Below are positions 16,245 through 26,248 of a stretch of 64,000 bases of DNA, one piece after another. The notes under the pieces were generated by a model. The model saw only the letters and a program-made list of their open reading frames with translations. It ran no database searches and had not been told where the DNA came from. How positions within the stretch are numbered: the first letter of the stretch is position 1; every line of letters begins with the position of its first letter. Both the position numbers and the translations under genes were made by a program. The DNA is from Rikenellaceae bacterium (GTDB taxonomy: Bacteria > Bacteroidota > Bacteroidia > Bacteroidales > Rikenellaceae): NCBI GenBank assembly GCA_020859685.1, contig JAJBVT010000033.1:8467-72466 (forward strand), in the 5' to 3' direction.

Positions 16245-17018
16245 CTATTTCCTGCCCGACTTGCGGTTACGTTTGATAAATTCCTTGGCCAGATTCAGGT
16301 AGTTTACGCTGCCGGTGGACGCGGCGTCGTACAACAGCGCAGGCTTACCGTAACTCGGCGCCTCGCTCAGGCGGATATTCCGCTGCACGATGGTCTCGAA
16401 GGCGAGCGGGCCGAAATGCTCCCTGACCTCAACAGTTACCTGATTGGCAAGACGGGTGCGGGAATACATCGTCATTACGAACCCCTCTATTTCGAGCGCA
16501 GGGTTCAGCTCCTCCTTCACCATCTTTATGGTATTCAGAAGTTTGCCCAACCCCTCGAGGGCGAAATATTCGCACTGCACCGGTATCAGTACGCTGTCCG
16601 CCGCCACGAGCGCGTTCACCGTAACGAAACCCAGCGAAGGGGAGCAGTCTATCAGAATGTAATCGTAAGCCTCTTTGACCCCGTCCAGAACTCCTTTGAG
16701 CACGAAATGGCCGTTCTCGGTATTCGAAAGCTCAGTTTCGGCCCCCACCAAATTTATGCTCGAGGGCATCAGCCACAGGTTTTTAATATCCCCGCTTTTG
16801 AGAATAGCCTCCGCGGCCGGACTGTCGCCGTTAATGACGTCGTAAATATTGGCTCCCGAATTGTCGAACCCCAGACCCGAAGTGGCGTTGGCCTGCGGGT
16901 CCGCATCCACAAGGAGAGTCTTCTTGCCGAGCACGGCAAGGCTCGCGGCAAGGTTAATGGCCGTGGTGGTCTTCCCCACTCCGCCTTTCTGGTTTGCAAG
17001 TGCTACGATCTTTCCCAT
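16245..17018 (-). CDS. parA: Chromosome partitioning ATPase ParA (Soj)
   Basis: A 257-residue ParA/MinD-type Walker ATPase. The deviant Walker A motif KGGVGKTTT follows the start MGKIVALANQ; other marks are DADPQANAT, DYILIDCSPSLG (Walker B region) and VMTMYSRTRLANQV. ParA-ATP binds nucleoid DNA non-specifically and is displaced by ParB-parS, moving the replication origin. It heads the parAB cluster, which is divergent from the ornithine carbamoyltransferase gene; each side has its own -7 box. Confidence 0.95.
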   Translation of the reverse strand: MGKIVALANQKGGVGKTTTAINLAASLAVLGKKTLLVDADPQANATSGLGFDNSGANIYDVINGDSPAAEAILKSGDIKNLWLMPSSINLVGAETELSNTENGHFVLKGVLDGVKEAYDYILIDCSPSLGFVTVNALVAADSVLIPVQCEYFALEGLGKLLNTIKMVKEELNPALEIEGFVMTMYSRTRLANQVTVEVREHFGPLAFETIVQRNIRLSEAPSYGKPALLYDAASTGSVNYLNLAKEFIKRNRKSGRK

Positions 17019-17052
17019 GGGTTCGTTTTCGTTCTAACAGGCGATTAACCCA

Positions 17053-17060
17053 CAAAACTA
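17053..17060 (-). promoter_or_regulatory. -7 box of parAB promoter
   Basis: TAGTTTTG on the minus strand fits TAnnTTTG and lies 35 nt before the parA ATG. No convincing -33 element was found. Confidence 0.55.
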
Positions 17061-17113
17061 ATCAAAAATCTCCAATCTAATTTAAACGCCTGCCCGGCCG
17101 GGCCAAAAATAGT

Positions 17114-17121
17114 TATATTTG
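17114..17121 (+). promoter_or_regulatory. -7 box of the ornithine carbamoyltransferase gene
   Basis: TATATTTG, a perfect TAnnTTTG box. The predicted start near 17128 leaves a leader of about 130 nt before the ATG, long enough to hold a regulatory structure, though I see no known riboswitch. Confidence 0.6.
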
Positions 17122-17259
17122 AAGTCGGGATTCGTACGCAGGATTCCGGGACGGCCCGGCATCCGGTTTGCGGGGCGTGCATGGCCGGTCAAATTCCGTT
17201 CAGGAAGGCACCGGCACCCACCGGAACAAAGAATTAATAATTACTTAAAACATACAGTT

Positions 17260-18258
17260 ATGGCAGACCTCAAAGGCAGGAGTTTCCTCAAAATCCTCGA
17301 TTTCACCCCGGAAGAACTGACCTATCTTATCGACCTTGCAGCGACGCTAAAGGCAGAGAAGAAAGAGCGCCGCGAGACGCGGCGTATGTGCGGGCGCAAC
17401 GTGGTGCTGATTTTCGAGAAGGACTCCACACGTACTCGCTGCTCGTTCGAAGTGGCCGCGTTCGACCAGGGGGCGTGTGTTACGTACCTGGGTCCCACCG
17501 GTTCGCAGATAGGTAAGAAGGAGAGTATCGAGGACACCGCACGGGTACTGGGCCGGATGTACGACGGTATCGAGTACCGTGGGTATGCCCAGTCGATAGT
17601 GGAGACTCTTGCACAGCACTCCGGAGTGCCGGTATGGAACGGTCTGACCAACGAGTCGCACCCAACACAGGTGCTCGCCGATATTCTCACCATGCGCGAG
17701 CACTGCGGCAAACCGCTCTCGCAAATGAAACTCTGCTTCTGCGGCGACGCCAAAAACAACGTCGCCAACTCGCTGATGGCCGGCTGTGCCAAGCTGGGGA
17801 TAGACTATACGGCGGTCTGCCCGCCGCAGTGCGCCCCGTCGCGGAGCCTTACGGCCAAGTGCCGTGAAATCGGCGCGGAAACCGGTTCGCGGATCGAGGT
17901 CACCGACAATGTAACCGACGGGGTGCGGGGCGCAGATTTTATCTACACCGACGTGTGGGTGTCGATGGGCGAACCGGACGAGGTGTGGCAGGAGCGTATC
18001 GCCCTTCTGAAACCCTATCAGGTCAATGCGGCCATGATGGCGGCCACCGGCAATCCCGACGCGAAGTTCCTCCACTGCCTGCCCGCCTTCCACAACGACA
18101 AGACCAAGGTGGCGGGCGATATCCTCGCCAAATTCGGCATCTGCGAGATGGAGGTTACCGAGGAGGTGTTCGAATCGCCCGCATCGGTGGTATTCGACCA
18201 GGCCGAGAACAGGATGCACACCATCAAGGCCGTTATGGTGGCCACCCTCGGGGACTGA
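17260..18258 (+). CDS. argF: Ornithine carbamoyltransferase
   Basis: A 332-residue transcarbamylase. The carbamoyl-phosphate motif STRTR is at residues 56-60, followed by HPTQ, the SMG loop in DVWVSMGE that selects ornithine, and HCLPA with the catalytic Cys. It makes citrulline from ornithine and carbamoyl phosphate. The SMG loop argues against the N-succinylornithine/N-acetylornithine transcarbamylases found in some Bacteroidetes. Length and tail fit the ArcB/ArgF group, so it may act in arginine synthesis or, reversed, in arginine catabolism; neighbours do not decide. The ATG matches the family start; an upstream in-frame extension from 17119 overlaps the promoter. Confidence 0.93.
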   Translation: MADLKGRSFLKILDFTPEELTYLIDLAATLKAEKKERRETRRMCGRNVVLIFEKDSTRTRCSFEVAAFDQGACVTYLGPTGSQIGKKESIEDTARVLGRMYDGIEYRGYAQSIVETLAQHSGVPVWNGLTNESHPTQVLADILTMREHCGKPLSQMKLCFCGDAKNNVANSLMAGCAKLGIDYTAVCPPQCAPSRSLTAKCREIGAETGSRIEVTDNVTDGVRGADFIYTDVWVSMGEPDEVWQERIALLKPYQVNAAMMAATGNPDAKFLHCLPAFHNDKTKVAGDILAKFGICEMEVTEEVFESPASVVFDQAENRMHTIKAVMVATLGD

Positions 18259-18519
18259 GCGGCAACCCATCGGGGCCGGCAGGAGAAATCGTAAGGGATT
18301 ATCCCCTTTGTGAGGATTGGGATTCCGGAATGGGATGCGCTGGCTACGGTAATATATTTTGCGCCGTGGCCGGACTTTGACCGGCACGGCGTGATACTCT
18401 CCGCCCACCGGTTAAGAACAGCCCCTATGCTTCGGCCGAATACATGATAAAATCGGTTCATTTACAGGTGAACAGGGCTCAAAATTTGCTTCCGGGTACC
18501 CGTAAGCTGCACAACAAAT

Positions 18520-19713
18520 ATGAATAATAGGAATAGATACGCTACACAGGCCCCGCCGGATAATGCGGACGGATTGAGAACCGATGACGGTCAAAGCATT
18601 TCCGGCCGCGACAGTCACAGAGACTTTCCGGGCCATGCGGGCTTTGTGGGCAGGAAGAGCAGTGCGGGCAAAGAAGGCAACGAGGGCTATGGAAACCTAT
18701 CGGATAATCACAGCAGTCCGGGCGGCTCGGCGCCCCGGTGGGACACTACCGTATCCACTGATATTGGCGGGGTAAATCCGGTTGGTACCGCGGGCAACCA
18801 GACCGGCGGCTCCGGCCCGATGCCCGGTAACGCATCGGATAGCGGCCTGCCTCACGGTAATGACGACCCTACCGGGGACGACGGCCACTCTCCCGTGCCG
18901 CCGCAACGGGAAATCCTACCCGTATGGGCCAACATACTTGCCATCGTCGGGGTGCTTATCGCCTCGATGTTTATCGGGCAGGTGGTGGACGTTATAGTGC
19001 GAAACGGAGGGGAAGGCAACCCCGAGCTGGCCGGATTCCTTTCGTACGTGGTCTCGTTCGGGCTTACGATTATTTTCGCATGGTGGCTCACCACGCGCAA
19101 AGGCACGGTAGTGCGGCCTTTCTCTTTCTCGCTCCGGCGCACCAATCCCACCCTTATCCTCTCGGGGCTTGTGATGGTAATGGTCACCTCGATGGTGCTC
19201 GAACCACTGCTCGAACTGTTCCCCTCCGAATACCTCGACCGCCTCCAGGACGCGATTGGCTCCGGCGGCTGGGCCATGCTTACCACGATAGTGGCGGCAC
19301 CGATACTTGAAGAGGTACTGTTCCGCGGACTGATACAACAGGAACTTACGGGCGGCTACGGGCGTGTAAGAGGCGTGCTACTGGCCGCGGCCGTGTTCGG
19401 TGTGGTGCATATTATTCCCCAGCAGGCAATCAATGCCTTCTTTATCGGCATAATCCTCGGCTATATCTATTTAAGGTCGGGTTCACTGACCCCGGCAATA
19501 CTAATCCATGCCATCAACAACGCCATAGCTTTTACCTTCTTACAATTGTTCGGCAATAACCTGTCGCTCACCCGGGACGCCTTCGGCAACGACACCTGGT
19601 ACTGGACCGTATACGGGCTGTGCTGCCTGATTTTCCTGGTAGCCGGATGGAGGCTTGTTCGTGAACTGCAAAGGCCCAACACTGCGGGGGCGGACGAGGC
19701 TCCGGCAGGATAA
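18520..19713 (+). CDS. CPBP family intramembrane metalloprotease
   Basis: A 397-residue protein. The first ~125 residues are low-complexity (Gly, Asp, Ser, Asn, Pro) and probably disordered in the cytoplasm. Then come about eight transmembrane segments with the CPBP/CAAX-protease motifs: EEVLFRG (Glu264-Glu265), FGVVHIIPQ and HAINNAIAF. Such proteins are Rce1-like membrane peptidases; bacterial roles range from bacteriocin self-immunity to protein processing, and the substrate here is unknown. The N-terminal extension is unusual; part could be over-called if a start further in is used, but no better start is evident. Confidence 0.83.
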   Translation: MNNRNRYATQAPPDNADGLRTDDGQSISGRDSHRDFPGHAGFVGRKSSAGKEGNEGYGNLSDNHSSPGGSAPRWDTTVSTDIGGVNPVGTAGNQTGGSGPMPGNASDSGLPHGNDDPTGDDGHSPVPPQREILPVWANILAIVGVLIASMFIGQVVDVIVRNGGEGNPELAGFLSYVVSFGLTIIFAWWLTTRKGTVVRPFSFSLRRTNPTLILSGLVMVMVTSMVLEPLLELFPSEYLDRLQDAIGSGGWAMLTTIVAAPILEEVLFRGLIQQELTGGYGRVRGVLLAAAVFGVVHIIPQQAINAFFIGIILGYIYLRSGSLTPAILIHAINNAIAFTFLQLFGNNLSLTRDAFGNDTWYWTVYGLCCLIFLVAGWRLVRELQRPNTAGADEAPAG

Positions 19714-19776
19714 AGTGCGGAAATAACCGGCCATATAATAAAAACGGGGCATCTTCGTTCTAACAAAATAAAAGTT

Positions 19777-19784
19777 TACCTTTG
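19777..19784 (+). promoter_or_regulatory. -7 box of the SurA/OstA-like operon
   Basis: TACCTTTG, a perfect TAnnTTTG box, ending 9 nt before the ATG at 19794. The mRNA would have a leader of only a few nucleotides. Confidence 0.7.
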
Positions 19785-19793
19785 CACTGTTTT

Positions 19794-20648
19794 ATGAGAA
19801 GAACCTGCCTATACATATCGGCCCTGCTGGCGTGTCTCGCAACGGTTTCGTGCAGACGTACGGCGCCGGGGGACCAGGAGAGGGAGGTCGCCGCGGCAGG
19901 TGGCAAAAGGTTATACGAATCGGAACTGGCCCACCTTTTCACCGCCCCGATGCCCGGGGAGGACTCGCTGGCGCTCGTGGAATCATACGTAGATATGTGG
20001 GTCAAGAAGCAACTCAAAGTCAGGGAGGCCGAGAAAGTGTTCAGCGGCACGACCGAGGATATCGAAAAGATGGTGGAGGAGTACCGTAACTCGCTGCTGA
20101 TTCACCGGTTGGAACAGTTTTATGTCGATACAAGGCTCGACTCCCTATACGACGACCACACAATCGAAGAGTATTATACCGGCCACCGCGGGGAGTTCCT
20201 GCTGGACCGCCCCATCGTAAAGGGCGCGGCCGTGAAGGTACCGGACAGTTACCGGCAGAAAAAGGAATTGAGGGACCTGATGAAAGGCGGCGGGGAGAAA
20301 TACCAGGATTTTATAGATACCAGCCTCAAGAACGATTTCGAACTTCACGAGTTCGATTCGTGGACCGACCTAAGCCACTTTATGGCAGTTCTGCCGACTT
20401 CGACCGAGGAGGCGGCTATGCGTATATTCTCCTCACGCGAAGTGGAGGAGATACGTGACGGTGGGGATACATGGTATGTCGTGGTCACCGACCGGCTCGC
20501 AGCGGGCGATCCGACCCCGCTCGAAAGGGTGAGGGAACTGATACAGCGCGTGCTGTTTACACAGCGCAGACAGGAGATAATCCGCAACGCCGAGGACAGT
20601 ATCTACCGCGCGGCACTCGAAAACCGGGAAGTAGAGATAAATTTGTAA
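19794..20648 (+). CDS. SurA-like lipoprotein
   Basis: A 284-residue lipoprotein: signal MRRTCLYISALLACLATVSC with the lipobox cysteine at residue 20. The mature part is highly charged and helical (VDMWVKKQLKVREAEKV, a SurA-type chaperone N-domain), with a C-terminal region resembling a degenerate parvulin (DTWYVVVTDRLAAGDPTPLE). It likely chaperones outer-membrane proteins in the periplasm, tethered to a membrane. It is first in an operon with a two-domain SurA-like isomerase (19 nt later) and the OstA-like gene. A TTG start four codons upstream is excluded because it lies in the promoter. Confidence 0.75.
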   Translation: MRRTCLYISALLACLATVSCRRTAPGDQEREVAAAGGKRLYESELAHLFTAPMPGEDSLALVESYVDMWVKKQLKVREAEKVFSGTTEDIEKMVEEYRNSLLIHRLEQFYVDTRLDSLYDDHTIEEYYTGHRGEFLLDRPIVKGAAVKVPDSYRQKKELRDLMKGGGEKYQDFIDTSLKNDFELHEFDSWTDLSHFMAVLPTSTEEAAMRIFSSREVEEIRDGGDTWYVVVTDRLAAGDPTPLERVRELIQRVLFTQRRQEIIRNAEDSIYRAALENREVEINL

Positions 20649-20667
20649 TTACATATAACTGAGGAAT

Positions 20668-22068
20668 ATGATAAAAAAAGCGAGCCTCACTGCCGTTTCC
20701 CTTTTAATGCTGGCCGCCACGGCCCTACGTTCCAATTCGCCCGATTATTTCACGGTAGACAAGGTGGTCGCGGTAGTCGGTAACTCCATAATCCTTTACT
20801 CGGATATAGAGGAGGTGGTCGAACAGCTCACCATGGAGCGCAGGCAGATGGGCTACACTTCGGACCGTAACCCGCGCATCGAGGCCCTCGAAATACTGCT
20901 GGAACAGAAACTGCTCTATAACCAGGCGCTTATCGACTCCATTGAAATAAACCGGGTAGCCGCTATGGGCGAAGCCGAGGAGAGGGTCGGCAACATGGTG
21001 GCGCAGATAGGTTCGGTGGCCGCGCTGGAAGAGCACTTTCACAGCCCGATTTACGAAATCAAAAGGATCATTACCAACCGGCTGGAAGAGCAGGAGTATG
21101 CCCGCGGCATGCGCGACGAGATAAACAGCAAGGTGAGCATCACCCCGGGCGAGGTCGAAAGGTTCGTACGTGGCATCCCGAGGGACAGCCTTCCCATAAT
21201 ACCGATACAGTATGTATATTCGCAGATAACGCGGTTCCCCGAATCGTCGAGGGAGGCGAAACTGCGGGCACGCGAGCAGCTGCTCAGCCTGCGGGAGAGG
21301 ATTATCGAAGGGACGCGCTTCGACGTGCTGGCCCGCATGTACTCAGAGGACGGGTCGGCGGCTATGGGCGGCGAGCTGGACCCGATGCCGGTGGAGCAGT
21401 TCGAACAGCCGTTCGGCAAGGCGCTCGAGAAACTGCGCCCCGGGCAGATATCCGAAATCGTGGAGACCATCTACGGCTTCCATATCATACAGCTTATCGA
21501 CAAGAACGGTCCGAACTACCGGGCACGGCATATTCTTATCCGCCCGCAGTTTACCATAGACGAGATGAACGAGACCAGCAAGTTTCTCGACAGCCTCGCC
21601 ACGCAGATAAGGGCCGACTCGATAAGTTTCGAACAGGCCGCCCTGCAATATTCGGACGACAAGTATTCGAAATTCAACGGCGGGCTGGTCAGCAATCTCG
21701 AACTCCTCGAACGCAGTTTCGTGATGGACGCATCGTACGCCACCACCAAACATTATAAGGAGAACCTGCCGGTGGACGATTTCCGCGCCCTCGAGAACCT
21801 CCAGCCGGGCGAGATATCCGGCGCCTTCCAATCGGAGGATCTGATGGGCAATAAGTTAAGTAAGATAGTGAAACTCATAGAAATAATCCCTTCCCACACG
21901 GCCAACCTTAACGAGGATTACCTGGAGCTGGAACAGATGGCCTTGATGGACAAGATGAGGAACGAATACCTGAAATGGCTGAACCGCAAAATCAGCAGCA
22001 TGTTTATCCGCATAGACCCGGATTTCCGCATTGCCGACGAGTTCCAAAACCCGGAATGGCTCAAGTAA
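20668..22068 (+). CDS. SurA-like periplasmic peptidyl-prolyl isomerase
   Basis: A 466-residue exported protein with signal peptide (1-~24), a SurA N-terminal chaperone domain (VDKVVAVVGNSIILYSDIEE), and two parvulin (PpiC) domains: one about 175-275 (IQYVYSQI, YSEDGSAAMGGELDPMP, YGFHIIQLIDK) and one about 280-385 (RARHILIRPQ, KYSKFNGGLVSN). It helps outer-membrane beta-barrel proteins fold and probably assists the OstA-like and LptD-type proteins. It sits in the middle of a three-gene operon. Confidence 0.92.
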   Translation: MIKKASLTAVSLLMLAATALRSNSPDYFTVDKVVAVVGNSIILYSDIEEVVEQLTMERRQMGYTSDRNPRIEALEILLEQKLLYNQALIDSIEINRVAAMGEAEERVGNMVAQIGSVAALEEHFHSPIYEIKRIITNRLEEQEYARGMRDEINSKVSITPGEVERFVRGIPRDSLPIIPIQYVYSQITRFPESSREAKLRAREQLLSLRERIIEGTRFDVLARMYSEDGSAAMGGELDPMPVEQFEQPFGKALEKLRPGQISEIVETIYGFHIIQLIDKNGPNYRARHILIRPQFTIDEMNETSKFLDSLATQIRADSISFEQAALQYSDDKYSKFNGGLVSNLELLERSFVMDASYATTKHYKENLPVDDFRALENLQPGEISGAFQSEDLMGNKLSKIVKLIEIIPSHTANLNEDYLELEQMALMDKMRNEYLKWLNRKISSMFIRIDPDFRIADEFQNPEWLK

Positions 22069-22082
22069 CCCACATCTGACCA

Positions 22083-25000
22083 GTGCCGAGGGTAACGTCC
22101 ATAATCGTAAAAGTATTATTGCTTTCGGCAATAACGGCCCTCGTCTTCTCTTCGTGCAACGTCTCCCGTAAGGGCGGAAGCCGTAAAGGGGAAAAGGCCC
22201 GGACCGAGAAGGCCGGGGGGGAAACCGCTTTGGAGACGGACGGGGCCGGTGCGCCGGAGAAAGTGATTTCGGACGGGACCGGCAGTTGGACGGAAGGCCT
22301 TGCCGACGGTCCTGATGAAGTAGTTGCAGACGGCGGCGGGCAACCGGAGGAATCGGGACCGCTCGATACCGGGGATGATTCAGCGGAGCCCGATAGCAGA
22401 CCGTACGGGGGGGACGATGCAGGCGATGATGAAGAAATCCCGTGGGACGACGAGCCGGAGCCCGCTCCGACCGGAGACCCGGACCGGACAGCCGACCCCC
22501 TCGATTCACCGGACGGCACCGACAAAATACCCGCAGACCCTTTGACCGCTCCGGAAGAAGGTTCGGAAACCCTTCCCAACGACGATTTACTTTTAGACGG
22601 TGAAGCACCCGACGATGACCCGCTGGCCAATCCCTCGGACAGCATTCCCGTCAGCCCTACCCCTACACTGCCTGCCGCACCGGCGGACAGCCTGTCCCGC
22701 ACATCGCAATCCGAAAGTCCGGAAGCGGATGGGGAGGACTCCGAAGACTTTATCGACGTGGATATGGAAGAGTCCACCGCCGGAACGTTCGGCGAAGGCG
22801 GGGATGAGTCGGGCGGCAATATGAAGGTGGTTGACTTCGAAGCCGATATCATGCGGCCCATCAATATTACCGAGGATTCCACCGCCCTGAACCTTCTCGG
22901 CAACGTGGTGTTCTACCACAATGGCTCTGTCATCACATGCGACAGCGCGGTGCGGTACAGCGAAAAACGGATGGACTGCTTCAAGCGGGTCGTTATTAAC
23001 AATGGAACTACCTACGTGTACGGGGACCGGGCGGAATACAACGGCGAAACAAACACCGCAAGGGTATACGCTCCTATCGTGAAGATGGTGGACGAGGACG
23101 CGGTGCTATACACCTACCGCTTTATTTTCAACACCCTTACCAATGTGGGCAGATACGGCGGGGGCGGGGTTCTAACGCAAAACGACAACCATATGGAGTC
23201 CGAGCGGGGGTATTACAACACCGACACCCGTGAATTTACCGGTGCGGGAGCCGTGGAACTGATTAACCCCGACTACAAACTGGTCTCGGACTCGGTCCGT
23301 TACAACCTCGATACCGAGGTGGCCGAATTTTTCACTCCCACCCAAATATGGAACGAGAAGGGCGAAATCCTGCTCGCCGACCGCGGTATCTACCGCAACG
23401 CAACCTCCGATTACGAATTTACGAGCAACTCCTATATCCTCACCGACAATCAGGAGATATGGGCCGACACGCTGATACATAACTCGCTGGACGACTATAC
23501 GGAACTTCGCCGGGACATACAAATAATCGACGAGGAGAACAACTCCATGGCGTTCGGCGATTACGGCGAATACTGGGGCGAAACGGAGCAGGGAATGCTC
23601 ACGCTCAAACCGTCGCTGGTAAGTTTCGACCCCGAATCGCCCGCCGACACGCTCTACATGCGGTCGGATTCGATGTTCTTCTATACCTACGACTATGATG
23701 TGGACTTTTTCCGCGAGGAGGAATCCCGCCTCCCGGAGGGTGAAAGCCCGATGGAGGAACTTATCTCGGGCCCCGGCGGCTACGCAGGTTCTGCGGAGGA
23801 GCAGGAGATACACGACTCCGGACCCGTACGGGACGAGGAGTTACTATTGTCCGGGGACGGATTGCCTGAGCTGGTCGAGAACCCGGACGGGGTGGGTACG
23901 AAATATGAATTGATAGTGCCTCCCGACGAGCCGGGAGAGCCGTTCGAAGACGACGACCTCGACCGGCTTACGGAGTCGGGCGAAGTGGAAGCCGGACAGT
24001 TGATGGAAGCCGCCGAAGAGTTGGAATTTAAACAGGACAGCAGGCGGAACCGCCGCCGGGACCGGACGGAACGGCAGTCGCGGCAGCAACGCCGTGACAC
24101 GGACGCGGACGCACGGACAGAAGCCGGAACCGGTGAGGACGGTGGATATGAAGTGGAAACAGACGGGTATGACGCGGCTCCGGTCGGCCGTGCCGCCGAG
24201 AGTGATGGAGGCGACCACCTTAGAACCGGTATGGCCGTACCGGGCGAGCCGGGCGGAGATAGCGGCAGCGCGGACGGACAGGATATTGACGAGATATCGC
24301 CAACCGGAGGATATAAAGAACCGGTAGACGGGGACAGTGTTCTATCGCCGGGGCCGCACCCGGACAGCGGGGACGGGCAGGAAAGTGTAAGGCCGGAAGA
24401 GGGAGCAACGCCTGACGGTGACAGGTCGGAAGGCGATACTTCGGACGGGGAGCAGAATGGCCGCACCTACGCGGACGGTGCGCAGGACGGCGGAGAAGTA
24501 GCAGACAATCAAGTAACTGTGACTACCGAGCCGTACGTCAGCCCCTACGCTGAGCTATCCGCAATACTTTACGGTGCCATCATGGACGACTCAGTCGCGG
24601 CAGAGTTATCTCCCGCCCGGTTCTGGCTTCAGGTGCGGGAAGAAATCGGCGGGGATTCGCTGAAACGGGAATATTATACGACCGCCGTGGAGGAAGCATT
24701 GGCGGCGAACGCTGTCGATACGGCAGTGGTGTCCGTTCCGTCGCGGAATGCGGAGGAGATTCTCTCGACCCTGATTTCTGAATCGGAGGCCGAGGAGCGC
24801 TCGCTACTGGCCCTGCAATCCGAAGGGCCGCAGGATTCTCTCCAGCGGGTATTCTACGGTTACCGTAACGTGAGGATTTACCGTGACGACTTCCAGGCAG
24901 TATGCGACTCGATAGTAGGCTTTTCGAAGGATTCGACCCTCCATCTCCAAATCGACCCCGTAATGTGGACCGACCAGAATCAGGTGGTCTCGGACCTCAT

Positions 25001-25619
25001 GGTTATATTCACCCGGGACGAGCAGCTTTACAAAGCGGAATTTACCGGCAACCCGTTTATGTCGTCGCAGGTGGACGAGCAGCGGTTCAACCAGATTAAG
25101 GGGAAATTCATGGTATCGTGGTTCCGCGACAACGATATCTACCGTCACGACGTGTTCGGCAACGGGCAGACCTACTACTACATGGAGGACGACAAGACGG
25201 GCGATATCGACGGGTTTATGACCTGTGAGTGCGCCGATATCACGTTCTTTATCGAGGAGAGCCAGATAGACGAGATAATCTACCGGCTCGATCCGGTTTA
25301 CTGGATATACCCGATAGATAAAATCCCGGCCGATGTGGACGAGTTCCTGCCCGGGTTCAAATGGGAGGCCCATCGCCGCCCCATGAGCAGGCAAGATGTG
25401 CATACACGCGATATCCGGCCGCGCAGGCGTGAAGAGATACTTGCCGTACCGCATCCGGAGTTCCCCATAACGGCCGAGCTGGACGCCACGCGCGAACGCC
25501 TTATCCGGCAAAACCTGTGGCGCGACCGCAACGACAGGCTCAGCCCGCAGGCGCTCGAATTTATGCGTTATGTAGACCTGCGCGATGCCGAACAGGCCCT
25601 CGACGAGACGGGACAATAA
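22083..25619 (+). CDS. Giant OstA/LptA-like lipoprotein with acidic insertions
   Basis: An 1178-residue protein starting with GTG, 14 nt after the surA-like stop. Signal and lipobox end in LVFSSC. Residues ~30-245 are acidic low-complexity (Asp, Glu, Gly, Pro). Residues ~250-560 form OstA/LptA-type beta-jellyroll repeats (LNLLGNVVFYHNGSVITCDS, YVYGDRAEYNGETNTARVY, LLADRGIYRNATSDY). A second long Asp/Glu/Gly-rich stretch (~565-825) is followed by the conserved C-terminal OstA-like part (NVRIYRDDFQAVCDSIVG, DQNQVVSDLMVIFT, YMEDDKTGDIDGFMTCECAD). Related proteins in Bacteroidetes are usually about half this size. Role: probably periplasmic lipopolysaccharide transport or outer-membrane assembly, inferred. 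Confidence 0.8.
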   Translation: MPRVTSIIVKVLLLSAITALVFSSCNVSRKGGSRKGEKARTEKAGGETALETDGAGAPEKVISDGTGSWTEGLADGPDEVVADGGGQPEESGPLDTGDDSAEPDSRPYGGDDAGDDEEIPWDDEPEPAPTGDPDRTADPLDSPDGTDKIPADPLTAPEEGSETLPNDDLLLDGEAPDDDPLANPSDSIPVSPTPTLPAAPADSLSRTSQSESPEADGEDSEDFIDVDMEESTAGTFGEGGDESGGNMKVVDFEADIMRPINITEDSTALNLLGNVVFYHNGSVITCDSAVRYSEKRMDCFKRVVINNGTTYVYGDRAEYNGETNTARVYAPIVKMVDEDAVLYTYRFIFNTLTNVGRYGGGGVLTQNDNHMESERGYYNTDTREFTGAGAVELINPDYKLVSDSVRYNLDTEVAEFFTPTQIWNEKGEILLADRGIYRNATSDYEFTSNSYILTDNQEIWADTLIHNSLDDYTELRRDIQIIDEENNSMAFGDYGEYWGETEQGMLTLKPSLVSFDPESPADTLYMRSDSMFFYTYDYDVDFFREEESRLPEGESPMEELISGPGGYAGSAEEQEIHDSGPVRDEELLLSGDGLPELVENPDGVGTKYELIVPPDEPGEPFEDDDLDRLTESGEVEAGQLMEAAEELEFKQDSRRNRRRDRTERQSRQQRRDTDADARTEAGTGEDGGYEVETDGYDAAPVGRAAESDGGDHLRTGMAVPGEPGGDSGSADGQDIDEISPTGGYKEPVDGDSVLSPGPHPDSGDGQESVRPEEGATPDGDRSEGDTSDGEQNGRTYADGAQDGGEVADNQVTVTTEPYVSPYAELSAILYGAIMDDSVAAELSPARFWLQVREEIGGDSLKREYYTTAVEEALAANAVDTAVVSVPSRNAEEILSTLISESEAEERSLLALQSEGPQDSLQRVFYGYRNVRIYRDDFQAVCDSIVGFSKDSTLHLQIDPVMWTDQNQVVSDLMVIFTRDEQLYKAEFTGNPFMSSQVDEQRFNQIKGKFMVSWFRDNDIYRHDVFGNGQTYYYMEDDKTGDIDGFMTCECADITFFIEESQIDEIIYRLDPVYWIYPIDKIPADVDEFLPGFKWEAHRRPMSRQDVHTRDIRPRRREEILAVPHPEFPITAELDATRERLIRQNLWRDRNDRLSPQALEFMRYVDLRDAEQALDETGQ

Positions 25620-25726
25620 TTTATCTGACGGTCCGGTCGATTCCGGCATGCCCGACCGTTCCCCCCGAACAAGAATGTGCGGTATACCGACACGAATGCG
25701 GGGTGCGTGGTTTTAAGCAGAATAAA

Positions 25727-25757
25727 AAACGGGAAGGCTTCGAGCCTTCCCGTTTTA
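25727..25757. terminator. Terminator after the OstA-like operon
   Basis: AAAACGGGAAGGCT, a 3-nt loop and AGCCTTCCCGTTTT. It is symmetric with A and T flanks, so it can serve both the plus-strand operon and the converging FeoB-associated gene. Confidence 0.88.
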
Positions 25758-25785
25758 TGTGTCCATACCCAGCCCGTTTTATAAA

Positions 25786-25998
25786 TCAATGGCAACCGTC
25801 GGACGGGGAGCAGGATGCGGATGCGGGGTTCCCGGACCTGCCGCGGCCGCGGGACGGTGCAGTCGGGCAACCGGCACAGCCCGTACAGGCGTTCGCTTCA
25901 CGGTGCCGACCGGGGCGGAGCGCCAGCACCGCCTTCGCTACGATATATGCGGCGGTTACCAATCCTGTCAATATAACCAGATAAACCTGAATCATCAC
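25786..25998 (-). CDS. FeoB-associated Cys-rich membrane protein
   Basis: A 70-residue protein with one N-terminal transmembrane helix (about 4-22) and a Cys-rich tail (ACTGCAGCP and CSPSDGCH), matching the short FeoB-associated family found just after feoB in many bacteria. It probably assists ferrous iron uptake, perhaps as a FeoC-like partner. It lies about 250 bp after the FeoB stop and has its own -7 box, so it may be expressed separately. A second ATG follows the first. Confidence 0.8.
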   Translation of the reverse strand: MMIQVYLVILTGLVTAAYIVAKAVLALRPGRHREANACTGCAGCPTAPSRGRGRSGNPASASCSPSDGCH

Positions 25999-26078
25999 TA
26001 TCTCTTATTTGGTTTATTATTACCTTATTTTGTTTTCCGGTGGACTGCCGAGCCGCCACCGGCGGGCCCGCACATCTT

Positions 26079-26086
26079 CAAATATA
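26079..26086 (-). promoter_or_regulatory. -7 box of the FeoB-associated gene
   Basis: TATATTTG on the minus strand, 80 nt before the start of the Cys-rich membrane protein gene. No -33 element is evident. Confidence 0.55.
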
Positions 26087-26248
26087 GCCCTACTTTTTAG
26101 CTTAATGGTAAATATGTATGTAAATACTTTATATAATATAAAACGACCGCGGTCTCCGGTTTGTTGCCTCGACCGCCCGGATTTCCGCCCGGTGCCGACG
26201 TCTGGGCGCTCTTCGAGGGCGCGGGCCATGCCCGGCATTCCATCCACG

